A DNA stretch of 64,000 nt from Clostridiales bacterium (GTDB lineage: Bacteria; Bacillota; Clostridia; Christensenellales; Aristaeellaceae), in assembly GCA_015056085.1 (NCBI GenBank), contig SVHA01000001.1:248001-312000 (forward strand), read 5' to 3'. Within the stretch, counting starts at the first letter, position 1; each line of letters starts with the position of its first letter. The position numbers and the translations under genes were made by a program. The notes under the pieces are model-generated. The model ran no database searches. It was not told the DNA's origin and worked only from the letters and a program-made list of their open reading frames with translations. This document shows, piece by piece, positions 1-7,131 of this stretch.

Positions 1-528
1 GCCCAGTTTTTCCCCTGCTTCCACCGCCGGGCGGGTCAGGACAATGCGCTCGATTTCCTTGTTCTTCAGCGCCACCACGGCCAGGGCCATGGCCAGATAC
101 GTCTTGCCGGTGCCGGCAGGGCCGATGGCGAAGGTCAGGTCGTGATCCCGGATGGCCTGCACATATTCCTGCTGACCAAGGGTCTTGCAGCGGATCTGCT
201 TGCCCCTGTGGGTGATGGCCACCACCGTGCGCAGGATTTCGTCGATCATATCCACCTTGCCTTCTCTGGCAAGGGCAATGGCATAGCGGATTCTGGTGCG
301 GTCCACTAGTTCATGGCGGGAGATCATCTCCAGCAGCTTGCTGATGACGCTGGAGGCCAGCTGCGTGGCTTCTTCCTCGCCGGAAATAGCCAGTTCACTG
401 CCCCTGAGGGCAATGGTCACGCCGCATTCCTGCTCCAGCAGGGCCACGTGCTGATCGTTCATGCCGAACAGGGACAGATAGGCGTCCATGGAATCCACCG
501 TGAGAGGCATTTTCAAGGTATGGGCCAA
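1..528 (-). CDS. phoH: PhoH family ATPase, C-terminal part outside window
   Basis: PhoH-type cytoplasmic P-loop ATPase, a family tied to RNA metabolism. The first 176 residues are visible: a KH-like N-terminal half, then Walker A GPAGTGKT at residues 136-143 and the following LTRPAVEAGEKLG stretch that is typical of PhoH. The left edge cuts the gene just after this, so Walker B and the arginine finger are not seen. I chose a TTG start at 528 because AGAAGG at 535-540 lies 6 bases ahead; the next in-frame ATG is at 510. It follows yqfD on the same strand after 91 bases, the Bacillus yqfD-phoH order. Family is certain; the exact start is not. Confidence 0.93.
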   Translation of the reverse strand, partial: MAHTLKMPLTVDSMDAYLSLFGMNDQHVALLEQECGVTIALRGSELAISGEEEATQLASSVISKLLEMISRHELVDRTRIRYAIALAREGKVDMIDEILRTVVAITHRGKQIRCKTLGQQEYVQAIRDHDLTFAIGPAGTGKTYLAMALAVVALKNKEIERIVLTRPAVEAGEKLG

Positions 529-619
529 AGGGAACCTTCTTTCTTGCGGAAGCGGTGCCGGATAGGGTACATTCCGCCGTGTGATGCTCGCCGCAGAAGC
601 GGTGCGGCCATGCCGGAGA

Positions 620-1783
620 TCAGGGCTGAACAGGCGCCGTAATGTCGATGATGCGCTCGCCTGTGGCTACAGCCAACAATATCTCAGCATCTATCATACT
701 ATAATCTACCCATTTTGTCAAAAAATCATCGCCATTTTGGCAATTAAATTGAAGTTTTTGCAGGGCTGCGAGGCCGCTTTGGGCTTCCAGTGTCTCTCTT
801 GGCAGCGTCCGGCGCTCGAAATCAGCTTCCAGTCGCGTTTCCCATCGGATGGTGAAGGGGAAAAACAGCCCGCCCAGCGGCTTTTCTGTCACATGAATGT
901 CAGATTGCTCAAAGGTACATTCCGGCGTCTTCCACAGGTCAAAGAGCGGCGTCGTGACAGTATACGTCTCCTGCTGCTGACCAGTGTATATGGTGGTGAT
1001 CTCTGTTGTCGGAGTCATCACTTCGGCTTGTTCCCACACCCGGGCGAAAACCTTGCCCCGGGCGACCACAGGAACATTCTCCCCTGCTGATGACCTCTCC
1101 TCCCCTTTGATAAGCACCTGACCTCCCCGGACAATATCACCCGGCGAAACCATCGGTGTGCCGCTGAGGGTGATCACTCTCGTCACGATGCCGCTGCGGG
1201 AAGCCAGCACATCCCCGCTGGTGATGGCAAAGTCCGACTCCCCTGCCGATGTGCCCTGATGGAACCGCACCTGCAGCGTCATGCCCCGCCAGCCGCATTC
1301 AATCCACGCCACATCAGGATAGCGCCATTCCAACAGGCTGCGAAGGTCGGACAAATCAACCGATTTGCGCCATGCACCCGGTGAGACGCCGCACTGTTCC
1401 AGATACACCCGTGCATCCGCCGCATACACCCCTGCATCCAGCACATTCACCTGCCACACAAATCGTGTGGACAACACCGCCGCTAACAGGAGTGCCACTG
1501 CCATCAGCAGCAGAAACCGCCGCCGGAAGGCTTCTCTGACCCACACAGCAGCGCCCCTTGCGCCATGGAGCGTCAGCCGCCAGCCTCCTTCCTGCACCTT
1601 TTCTGACAGTGCACGGACGTCCCGGCAGCCCACCTCGCCCCGGATGCAGTCTTCCCGGCAGGAGAGGTTTTCAAAGGCAATGCCCGCCCCAGCGGCCCTG
1701 TCCAGCAGTTTTTCAGCCCCCATGCCTCTGACGGTAAAGGCAATGCGGCCCACGGGGCAATCTGCCCCGGACAGCCGCCTCAT
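620..1783 (-). CDS. yqfD: Sporulation protein YqfD
   Basis: Membrane protein of the YqfD family, in Bacillus a mother-cell sporulation protein needed around stage IV. 387 residues, close to family length: a soluble N-terminal region (about 1-85), one hydrophobic segment at about 89-108, then a long region with the WRYPDVAWIE and SGIVTRVITLSGTP stretches found in this family. The start codon overlaps the end of yqfC by 4 bases (ATGA), so the two are translationally coupled; phoH follows. Molecular function is unknown in the family. Confidence 0.92.
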   Translation of the reverse strand: MRRLSGADCPVGRIAFTVRGMGAEKLLDRAAGAGIAFENLSCREDCIRGEVGCRDVRALSEKVQEGGWRLTLHGARGAAVWVREAFRRRFLLLMAVALLLAAVLSTRFVWQVNVLDAGVYAADARVYLEQCGVSPGAWRKSVDLSDLRSLLEWRYPDVAWIECGWRGMTLQVRFHQGTSAGESDFAITSGDVLASRSGIVTRVITLSGTPMVSPGDIVRGGQVLIKGEERSSAGENVPVVARGKVFARVWEQAEVMTPTTEITTIYTGQQQETYTVTTPLFDLWKTPECTFEQSDIHVTEKPLGGLFFPFTIRWETRLEADFERRTLPRETLEAQSGLAALQKLQFNCQNGDDFLTKWVDYSMIDAEILLAVATGERIIDITAPVQP

Positions 1784-2034
1784 GCGGTGTGGGCGTCGCC
1801 GACGGTGACGGTATCGATGCGCCCGATGACCACGGCTTCAGAGGCAGTGTAGCGCTTCAGGCGCATATCGCTGCCCGTCACCTGCACCCGCCCAGCGCCG
1901 GAACGGAACACCACCCTCGTGGGCTGATAGGTGGTCAGGCCCTTGTGCTGTTCAATGAGAAAGCGCTGATCGCCGGTCAAAATAATGCGGGGAATGTCGG
2001 AAATCACTTCGTTGGGAAAAAACGGATGCGCCAT
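1780..2034 (-). CDS. yqfC: Sporulation protein YqfC
   Basis: Small cytoplasmic protein (84 residues) of the YabP/YqfC family. Visible hallmarks are the LTGDQRFLIEQHKGLTTY stretch and the GSDMRLKRYTASEAVVIG ending, which resemble the family's 'VRGEDLRIEYLTEDEIVIRG'-like ending. ATG at 2034 is preceded by AGGAGGG at a good distance. It is the first gene of a yqfC-yqfD-phoH run and diverges from the MreB gene. Its precise role is not known; in Bacillus it is expressed under SigE together with yqfD. Confidence 0.92.
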   Translation of the reverse strand: MAHPFFPNEVISDIPRIILTGDQRFLIEQHKGLTTYQPTRVVFRSGAGRVQVTGSDMRLKRYTASEAVVIGRIDTVTVGDAHTA

Positions 2035-2069
2035 ATTGATATCGCCCTCCTTGTGTCAGACACTGGGAA

Positions 2070-2077
2070 TATGTATG
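2070..2077 (-). promoter_or_regulatory. Possible SigE-type -10 (CATACATA) for yqfC
   Basis: On the minus strand CATACATA fits the SigE -10 consensus (CATACANT) in 7 of 8 places, and would start a transcript about 30 bases before the yqfC start codon. The expected -35 about 14 bases upstream is weak (GCTGATT). Regulation of yqfCD by SigE is known in Bacillus; here it is inference from one box. Confidence 0.35.
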
Positions 2078-2138
2078 CGCCGCAGCGGAAAATCAGCACA
2101 TTACAGCGCCCTTGATGTCACGATTTTGAAAAAAAGGT

Positions 2139-2166
2139 TTGCGTTTCCAGCATTACATGGTATAAT
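2139..2166 (+). promoter_or_regulatory. Extended -10 promoter for the MreB-family gene
   Basis: TTGCGT (2139-2144), 16-base spacer, TATAAT (2161-2166) with TGG directly in front, an extended -10. A short inverted repeat GGTAG/CTACC (2171-2184) sits at the expected transcript start. The messenger leader would be about 40 bases. Confidence 0.75.
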
Positions 2167-2209
2167 AAGCGGTAGAATCCTACCCTCAGGGCAGACAGGA
2201 GTGATGTTT

Positions 2210-3232
2210 ATGGCGCAAGTGAGTGACCTGGGTATTGATCTGGGAACATCCAATGTGCTGATTTATATGAAGGGCAAAGGCATCGTGCTCAACGAGCCGG
2301 CGGTGGTGGCCATCGAGCGGCAATCCAAGCACGTGCTGGCCGTGGGCACCGACGCTTATCGCATGATCGGCCGCACCCCCGGCAATGTGCTGGCAGTCCG
2401 CCCTCTGCGGCAGGGTGCTTCTTCCGACTTTGAGCTGACCAACACCATGCTGCGCTACTTTGTGGGCCATGTCATCGGCAAGCGCTTCTTCGCCCGCCCC
2501 CGTGTGGTGATGAGCGTGCCCACCGGCGTCAACGATGCGGAAAAGCACAATCTGGTGCGCATCATGCTGGACGCCGGCGCCAAGCACACCCATCTGCTGG
2601 AGAGGCCCATCGCTGCTGCCATCGGCGTGGGGCTCCCCTTCCAGGAAGCCTACGGCACCATGATCGTTGACATGAGCGCCGGCGTGACGGACATCGCCGT
2701 TCTGTCCATGGGCGAAGTGGTTTCCGCCAGCTGCGTGGCCATCGGCGGCGATCACTTCGATGACGCCATCATCCGCTATCTTCGCAAGAAGCACAACCTG
2801 CTTATCGGCGAGCGCACCGCGGAACAGATCAAAATCAACGTGGGCAGCGCCGTGCCACCCATCAGCGATGTGGGCACGGACGTCACCGGCCGCAACCTGC
2901 TTTCCGGCCTGCCCAAGACGCAAACCATCATGAAGAGTGAGATTTACGAGGCCCTCAAAGACCCGGTGGCCGACCTGGTGGACGCCATTCAGGCGGTCAT
3001 CGAGCGCACTCCGCCCCAGTTGGCCTCGGATATCTTCGATGAGGGCATCGTCCTCACCGGCGGCGCTGCGGCACTCTCCGGCCTCTCTGAAGCCATCTAC
3101 CGGGCGCTGCGTGTGCCCTGTGGCGTGGCGGATGACCCGCAAAACTGCATCGCCCTGGGCTGCGGCAAGGTGCTGGAAGATCTCTCCCACCACAAGCATC
3201 TGCTCAACGACGGCCACCGGCGCTTCTTCTAA
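2210..3232 (+). CDS. mreB: Rod shape-determining protein, MreB/Mbl family
   Basis: Actin-like protein, 340 residues, that would form membrane-bound filaments guiding side-wall synthesis. The first phosphate loop (DLGTSN, 10-15) and the following KGKGIVLNEPAVVAIE and RTPGN segments match Mbl/MreB closely, and GERTAEQIK is intact. The second phosphate motif, normally GGGTTD, reads SAGVTD at 156-161, and the adenosine motif reads TGGAAA, so nucleotide binding may be altered. Of two nearby ATGs I chose 2210, 8 bases after GGAG; 2204 is too close. It has its own promoter and a terminator at 3264-3292. Likely an MreB paralogue rather than the main one in an mreBCD operon, because mreC/mreD are not adjacent. 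Confidence 0.9.
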   Translation: MAQVSDLGIDLGTSNVLIYMKGKGIVLNEPAVVAIERQSKHVLAVGTDAYRMIGRTPGNVLAVRPLRQGASSDFELTNTMLRYFVGHVIGKRFFARPRVVMSVPTGVNDAEKHNLVRIMLDAGAKHTHLLERPIAAAIGVGLPFQEAYGTMIVDMSAGVTDIAVLSMGEVVSASCVAIGGDHFDDAIIRYLRKKHNLLIGERTAEQIKINVGSAVPPISDVGTDVTGRNLLSGLPKTQTIMKSEIYEALKDPVADLVDAIQAVIERTPPQLASDIFDEGIVLTGGAAALSGLSEAIYRALRVPCGVADDPQNCIALGCGKVLEDLSHHKHLLNDGHRRFF

Positions 3233-3263
3233 AACAGACTCGGTGTTATCAAAACAGACTTCG

Positions 3264-3292
3264 GTCGGTTCCTGCGGGAGCCGGCCTTTTTT
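3264..3292 (+). terminator. Intrinsic terminator after the MreB gene
   Basis: Nine-pair stem GTCGGTTCC/GGAGCCGGC with loop TGCG followed by six T. Confidence 0.85.
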
Positions 3293-3340
3293 CGTGCTGA
3301 TGAACAGACAAAGCGCATACACTCCCCTGAGGTGAATTGC

Positions 3341-3769
3341 ATGAGCGATCTGGAATTGTTTGCCCGGCTGATTCAATGCGAAGCCGGGGGCGAAGGCGAC
3401 AACGGCATGAAGGCCGTGGCAAGCGTGGTAATGAACCGTGTCAGGACGAGAGTGGGCGAATACGGCAGATACAACACCCTGCCGGACGTGATCTATCAGG
3501 CGGGGCAGTTCAACTGTGCCAGAACAACCCTGGGCGGACGGGAAAACCTGCAAAATATCTACAACATGACGCCCCAGCAGATTCACTACGACATTGCCTC
3601 CTGGGCCATCAACGGCAACCGTCTGCCCAATCTGTGGGAGGCGCTGTGGTTTTACAACCCCTACTCCCCCACCTGCGCCAACAACTTCCCGTCGGCAGTG
3701 GGGTATTTTCAAATCCGCATCGGCGATCACTGCTTCTATAATCCAGCGCCATCCTACGCCCAGACGTGA
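3341..3769 (+). CDS. Cell wall hydrolase, SleB/CwlJ type
   Basis: Hydrolase_2 family enzyme (SleB/CwlJ), which cleaves spore cortex peptidoglycan during germination. 142 residues, the length of Bacillus CwlJ. Hallmarks are ELFARLIQCEAGGEGDNGM with the catalytic-site Glu, VVMNRV, and the GQFNCA segment. There is no signal peptide or SH3/peptidoglycan-binding domain, which argues for a CwlJ-like protein made in the mother cell over a secreted SleB. ATG at 3341 is chosen because GAGGTG lies 6 bases ahead. Family is sure, sporulation role is inference from family. Confidence 0.88.
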   Translation: MSDLELFARLIQCEAGGEGDNGMKAVASVVMNRVRTRVGEYGRYNTLPDVIYQAGQFNCARTTLGGRENLQNIYNMTPQQIHYDIASWAINGNRLPNLWEALWFYNPYSPTCANNFPSAVGYFQIRIGDHCFYNPAPSYAQT

Positions 3770-3776
3770 TTCCCCC

Positions 3777-3805
3777 TTGGCGAAATGCCCCTGCTGTGGT
3801 ACAAT
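3777..3805 (+). promoter_or_regulatory. Extended -10 promoter for the ABC-F gene
   Basis: TTGGCG (3777-3782), 17-base spacer, TACAAT (3800-3805) preceded by TGG. It starts just after the end of the hydrolase gene. Confidence 0.72.
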
Positions 3806-3834
3806 GTCGCTGTGAAACAGAAAGGGGCGTCACC

Positions 3835-5634
3835 ATGGCCTGTGCCTATACATTTTCGGATGTAACCATCTTTTACAGCGAAAAAGAACTGATGAACCAC
3901 GTCAATCTGACGATTTCCGACGGAGACCGCATCGGCGTGGTGGGCCGCAACGGCGCCGGGAAATCCACATTTCTGCGCCTTCTGGCCCGGACGGAATCCC
4001 CCGACAACGGAGAAGTCATCGTCCGGCGTGGGCTTTCTGTGGCGTATCTGCCCCAGACGCCCGAACTTCGAAACGAAGATACCATTACCCAGGCGGCGCT
4101 GTCCTATCTGCCGGCCCAGCCCGGCGAGGATCTCTCCGGCGCTGCTTATGAAGCCCAGACCATCCTGACCCAACTTGGTTTTACTGACCTGAATCAGCCG
4201 GTGAAGGAACTCTCCGGCGGTCAGCGGATGCGGGTGGCGTTGGCGGGTGCTCTGTGCCGGGAAAGCGACGTCCTGCTACTGGATGAGCCCACCAACCACA
4301 TCGACCTGGAAATGTCCCAGTGGCTGGAAGACCGGCTGATGCGCTATCGGGGCACGCTGGTGGTGGTCACCCATGACCGCTACCTGCTGGACAGGGCTTT
4401 CAACCGCATTTTCCACGTGGGCGGCGGCAAGGTAGACACCTATCAAACCACCTATTCCGGATATCTGGAAGAGCGTGCCCAGCGGGAGGAAATGGAGGCC
4501 GCCACCCTCCGCAAGAACAAGTCCCTCTATCGCAAGGAACTGGCTTGGATCCGCCGGGGCGCACAGGCACGCTCCACCAAGGCCAAAGGGCGCATTCAGG
4601 CCTTTGAAGCCCTTTCAGACGCCATTGCCGTGAAACCCCAGGAGGAATCCCTCACCATGAAGAGCGTGGCTTCCCGCCTGGGCAGAAAGATCATCTCTTG
4701 GGAAAACCTCTCCTGCGGTATCGGCGGACAGACGCTGGTGGAGGATTTTTCCTACACCCTCCTGCGGGATGACAGGCTGGGCATCATCGGCGGAAACGGC
4801 ACCGGGAAAACCACGCTGCTGCGGACGCTCTGCGGCGAAATTACGCCCATCAGCGGCGTGATTGACGTGGGTGAAACGGTCAAAATCGGGTACTTCTCCC
4901 AGCATTGCCCGCAACTTCCGCCGGATACACGCATCATTGACGCCGTGCGGGATGTAGCCGTCAATGTGTACACCCCGGACGGCAACCTGTCCGCCTCCCA
5001 AATGGCGGAGACATTCCTGTTCCCCTCTCAGATGCAGTATCAGAAGGTGGAATCCCTTTCCGGCGGTGAAATGCGCCGGCTGCATCTGCTGCGGATTCTG
5101 ATGGCGGCGCCCAACGTTCTTTTGCTGGACGAGCCCACCAACGATCTGGACATCGAAACGCTGAACGTGCTGGAGGACTATCTGGAGTCTTTCCAGGGTG
5201 CGGTGATTGCGGTCAGCCACGACAGATACTTCCTTGACCGCATCTGCGGTCACCTTTTCGCCATTGAAAACGGGCGCATGGTGCCCTACATCAGCGGCTA
5301 TCAGGCCTATCTGGACGCCCGGGCTGCGGAGCGGGAGCGCCTTGCGCCGGAGAAATCCACCGCCAGGGAAGCAGCACCCCAGCGCACGAAAACTCCCGGA
5401 AAGATCAAGTTCACCTTCCGGGAGCAGCGGGATTTTGACACCATAGACCACACCATTGCCGATCTGGAAGCGAAACTGGAAACCCTGCAAAGCGAAATCG
5501 ACAGGCACGCCTCTGATTACGCCAAGGTCTCAGAACTGATGGCCCAGCAGGAGCAGACCCAGCAGAAACTGGATGAAGCCATGGAGCGCTGGATGTTCCT
5601 GCAGGAAAAGTGGGAGCAGATTCAGAATCAGTGA
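3835..5634 (+). CDS. ABC-F family ATPase, Uup-like
   Basis: Cytoplasmic tandem ABC ATPase with no membrane domain, the ABC-F architecture; such proteins act on the ribosomal E site. 599 residues. First Walker A GRNGAGKST at 37-45 and signature LSGGQRMR; second Walker A GGNGTGKTT and signature LSGGEMRR; Walker B/switch segments LLLDEPTNHID and LLLDEPTNDLD. The long C-terminal coiled coil (from about residue 530, rich in E, K and Q) is as in Uup/YfmR rather than in antibiotic-resistance ABC-F proteins, whose linker is usually longer. ATG 3835 sits 7 bases after AAAGGGG. The APH-fold kinase follows after 27 bases, so the two may be co-transcribed. Confidence 0.92.
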   Translation: MACAYTFSDVTIFYSEKELMNHVNLTISDGDRIGVVGRNGAGKSTFLRLLARTESPDNGEVIVRRGLSVAYLPQTPELRNEDTITQAALSYLPAQPGEDLSGAAYEAQTILTQLGFTDLNQPVKELSGGQRMRVALAGALCRESDVLLLDEPTNHIDLEMSQWLEDRLMRYRGTLVVVTHDRYLLDRAFNRIFHVGGGKVDTYQTTYSGYLEERAQREEMEAATLRKNKSLYRKELAWIRRGAQARSTKAKGRIQAFEALSDAIAVKPQEESLTMKSVASRLGRKIISWENLSCGIGGQTLVEDFSYTLLRDDRLGIIGGNGTGKTTLLRTLCGEITPISGVIDVGETVKIGYFSQHCPQLPPDTRIIDAVRDVAVNVYTPDGNLSASQMAETFLFPSQMQYQKVESLSGGEMRRLHLLRILMAAPNVLLLDEPTNDLDIETLNVLEDYLESFQGAVIAVSHDRYFLDRICGHLFAIENGRMVPYISGYQAYLDARAAERERLAPEKSTAREAAPQRTKTPGKIKFTFREQRDFDTIDHTIADLEAKLETLQSEIDRHASDYAKVSELMAQQEQTQQKLDEAMERWMFLQEKWEQIQNQ

Positions 5635-5661
5635 GGGTCACGACCACACACGAGGTGAAGA

Positions 5662-6531
5662 ATGATGCAGACGTTCAGGCATCCCGAAAAATGGCGGGAG
5701 ACCATCGATCCCTTTGCGCTCCATTTCCACACCTTTTCCCTCACGGAAGTGCTGGGATATCCCCATGCGGGCAACGATGTGTTTCAGGTCAAAGGTGTGT
5801 TGGGCGGTGCGGAAACCGCTGCCTACATCAAGGTGGCACGGCGAAAGGACGCAGCCATCGAAAACGAAGTGGCGCTCCTTCGCCAGTTGAAGTCGCCCGT
5901 CATTCCCCGCCTTCTGGATTGCGATTTCGGAAAGCATCCCTATTCCGTGACCAGCGAAATGCCCGGAATGCGGCTGTCCCACATTCTTGGGGGAAACGAA
6001 AACATGGATTCCCTTTCCTACATGGAGGAATACGGCGCAGCGCTGGCAAAGATTCACGCAATCAAACCCGACGCTCAGCCTGTCATGGATCGGAAGTTCT
6101 TTCACGTTCCTTCCGATGAAGTGCTGGACAGGCTGAATCTCGGCTTTCTGAAAAAATACTTCGCCAACAGCCCGACGGAGACCTTCACTGTATTCTGTCA
6201 CGGCGATTTCCATTATGCCAATCTTCTGTGGGAGAATCATCACATCAGTGCCATTCTCGACTTTGAACTGGCTGGTTACGGCAACCGGGACTATGACATC
6301 GCCTGGGCGATCATCCGCCGACCCGGACAGCGTTTCATGAAAACCAAAGAGGAACATGATTTGTTCCTGAAGGGATATGCCAGCCAGGGTCCATTCAACG
6401 AAGCAAACATCCGATACTACATGGCACAGATTTATGTGTATTTCATGGACGCCAACGAAGAAGACACGGAATACTGCGAGTTTGTCTGCAGCTGGCTGAC
6501 GGAAAACTGTCGCCATGCCGCACGGGATTGA
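5662..6531 (+). CDS. Aminoglycoside phosphotransferase-fold kinase
   Basis: 289-residue member of the APH/choline kinase fold (APH family). The Brenner motif HGDFHYANLLW and the downstream metal-binding ILDFELAGYGN are both present, so it should phosphorylate a small molecule using ATP or GTP. The substrate cannot be read from the sequence; many clostridial relatives are of unknown specificity, so resistance is not implied. Two ATGs are possible: 5662, and 5665, which is better spaced (7 bases) from GAGGTG. It follows the ABC-F gene and precedes a small P-loop kinase. Confidence 0.8.
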   Translation: MMQTFRHPEKWRETIDPFALHFHTFSLTEVLGYPHAGNDVFQVKGVLGGAETAAYIKVARRKDAAIENEVALLRQLKSPVIPRLLDCDFGKHPYSVTSEMPGMRLSHILGGNENMDSLSYMEEYGAALAKIHAIKPDAQPVMDRKFFHVPSDEVLDRLNLGFLKKYFANSPTETFTVFCHGDFHYANLLWENHHISAILDFELAGYGNRDYDIAWAIIRRPGQRFMKTKEEHDLFLKGYASQGPFNEANIRYYMAQIYVYFMDANEEDTEYCEFVCSWLTENCRHAARD

Positions 6532-6567
6532 TTGCCCCGAATGCCCTTTTACATTCAGGAGGACAGG

Positions 6568-7080
6568 ATGAACAAAGTGCTTGTCATCGGCAACACCGGC
6601 GCCGGGAAAACCACCTTCTCCCAGGCGCTGCATGAAAAAACCAGCCTTCCCCTCAAGCATCTGGACAAACTGTACTGGTGCGGCCAGTGGGAGCACGTCA
6701 GCCGGGAGGAATTCGACGCTGCGCTGGAAAACGAACTGGCACAGCCTGCATGGATCATCGACGGCAACTTCCACAGGACGCTCCCCCGTCGGCTGGAATG
6801 CTGCGACACGGTTTTCTTCTTTGATCTGCCCACCCTTGTGTGCCTGTGGGGCGTCACCAAGCGCATTTTCACCCATTACGGCAAAACGAGGGCGGACATG
6901 GGCGGCAACTGCCCGGAATACTTCGACAGGAACAAGATTTCCCTGTATCGGGCAGCCCTTGGCTTCAACAAAACCCACAGGAGGGAGTATCTTTCCACGC
7001 TGGAAAATACGCAGGGAGTGCAGGTGGTCATCTTCCGCTCCCGGCGAGAGGCACGGAAGTATCTTGATGCCCTTTCCTGA
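6568..7080 (+). CDS. Adenylate kinase-like P-loop kinase (topology-modulation family)
   Basis: 170-residue P-loop protein starting almost directly with Walker A GNTGAGKT, then KHLDKLYW and WIIDGNFHRTL, the pattern of the adenylate-kinase-related proteins often annotated as topology modulation protein FlaR. The real substrate of this family is not established. ATG 6568 is set by AGGAGG 5 bases upstream. Last gene before the two-way terminator at 7098-7125. Confidence 0.82.
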   Translation: MNKVLVIGNTGAGKTTFSQALHEKTSLPLKHLDKLYWCGQWEHVSREEFDAALENELAQPAWIIDGNFHRTLPRRLECCDTVFFFDLPTLVCLWGVTKRIFTHYGKTRADMGGNCPEYFDRNKISLYRAALGFNKTHRREYLSTLENTQGVQVVIFRSRREARKYLDALS

Positions 7081-7097
7081 AAATCAGCACAAAAATG

Positions 7098-7125
7098 GCC
7101 CGGATAGCCGAAATGCTATCCGGGC
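7098..7125. terminator. Bidirectional terminator
   Basis: Eleven-pair stem GCCCGGATAGC/GCTATCCGGGC with a six-base loop between two converging transcripts. On the minus strand it is followed by CATTTTT, so it should serve chiefly the acyl-CoA ligase fusion; the plus side has a weaker T run. Confidence 0.82.
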
Positions 7126-7131
7126 ATTCGT

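Noticed and set aside
3231-3260. Direct repeat AAAACAGACT after the MreB gene
   Set aside because: Only two ten-base units; no element structure beyond the adjacent terminator.
3316-3323. CATACACT, a perfect SigE-type -10, before the CwlJ/SleB-type gene
   Set aside because: It would start transcription within the ribosome site, leaving almost no leader, and the -35 region does not fit.
5662-6531. Calling the APH-fold gene an aminoglycoside resistance gene
   Set aside because: Only fold motifs are shared; substrate residues cannot be judged and most such clostridial proteins are not resistance enzymes.
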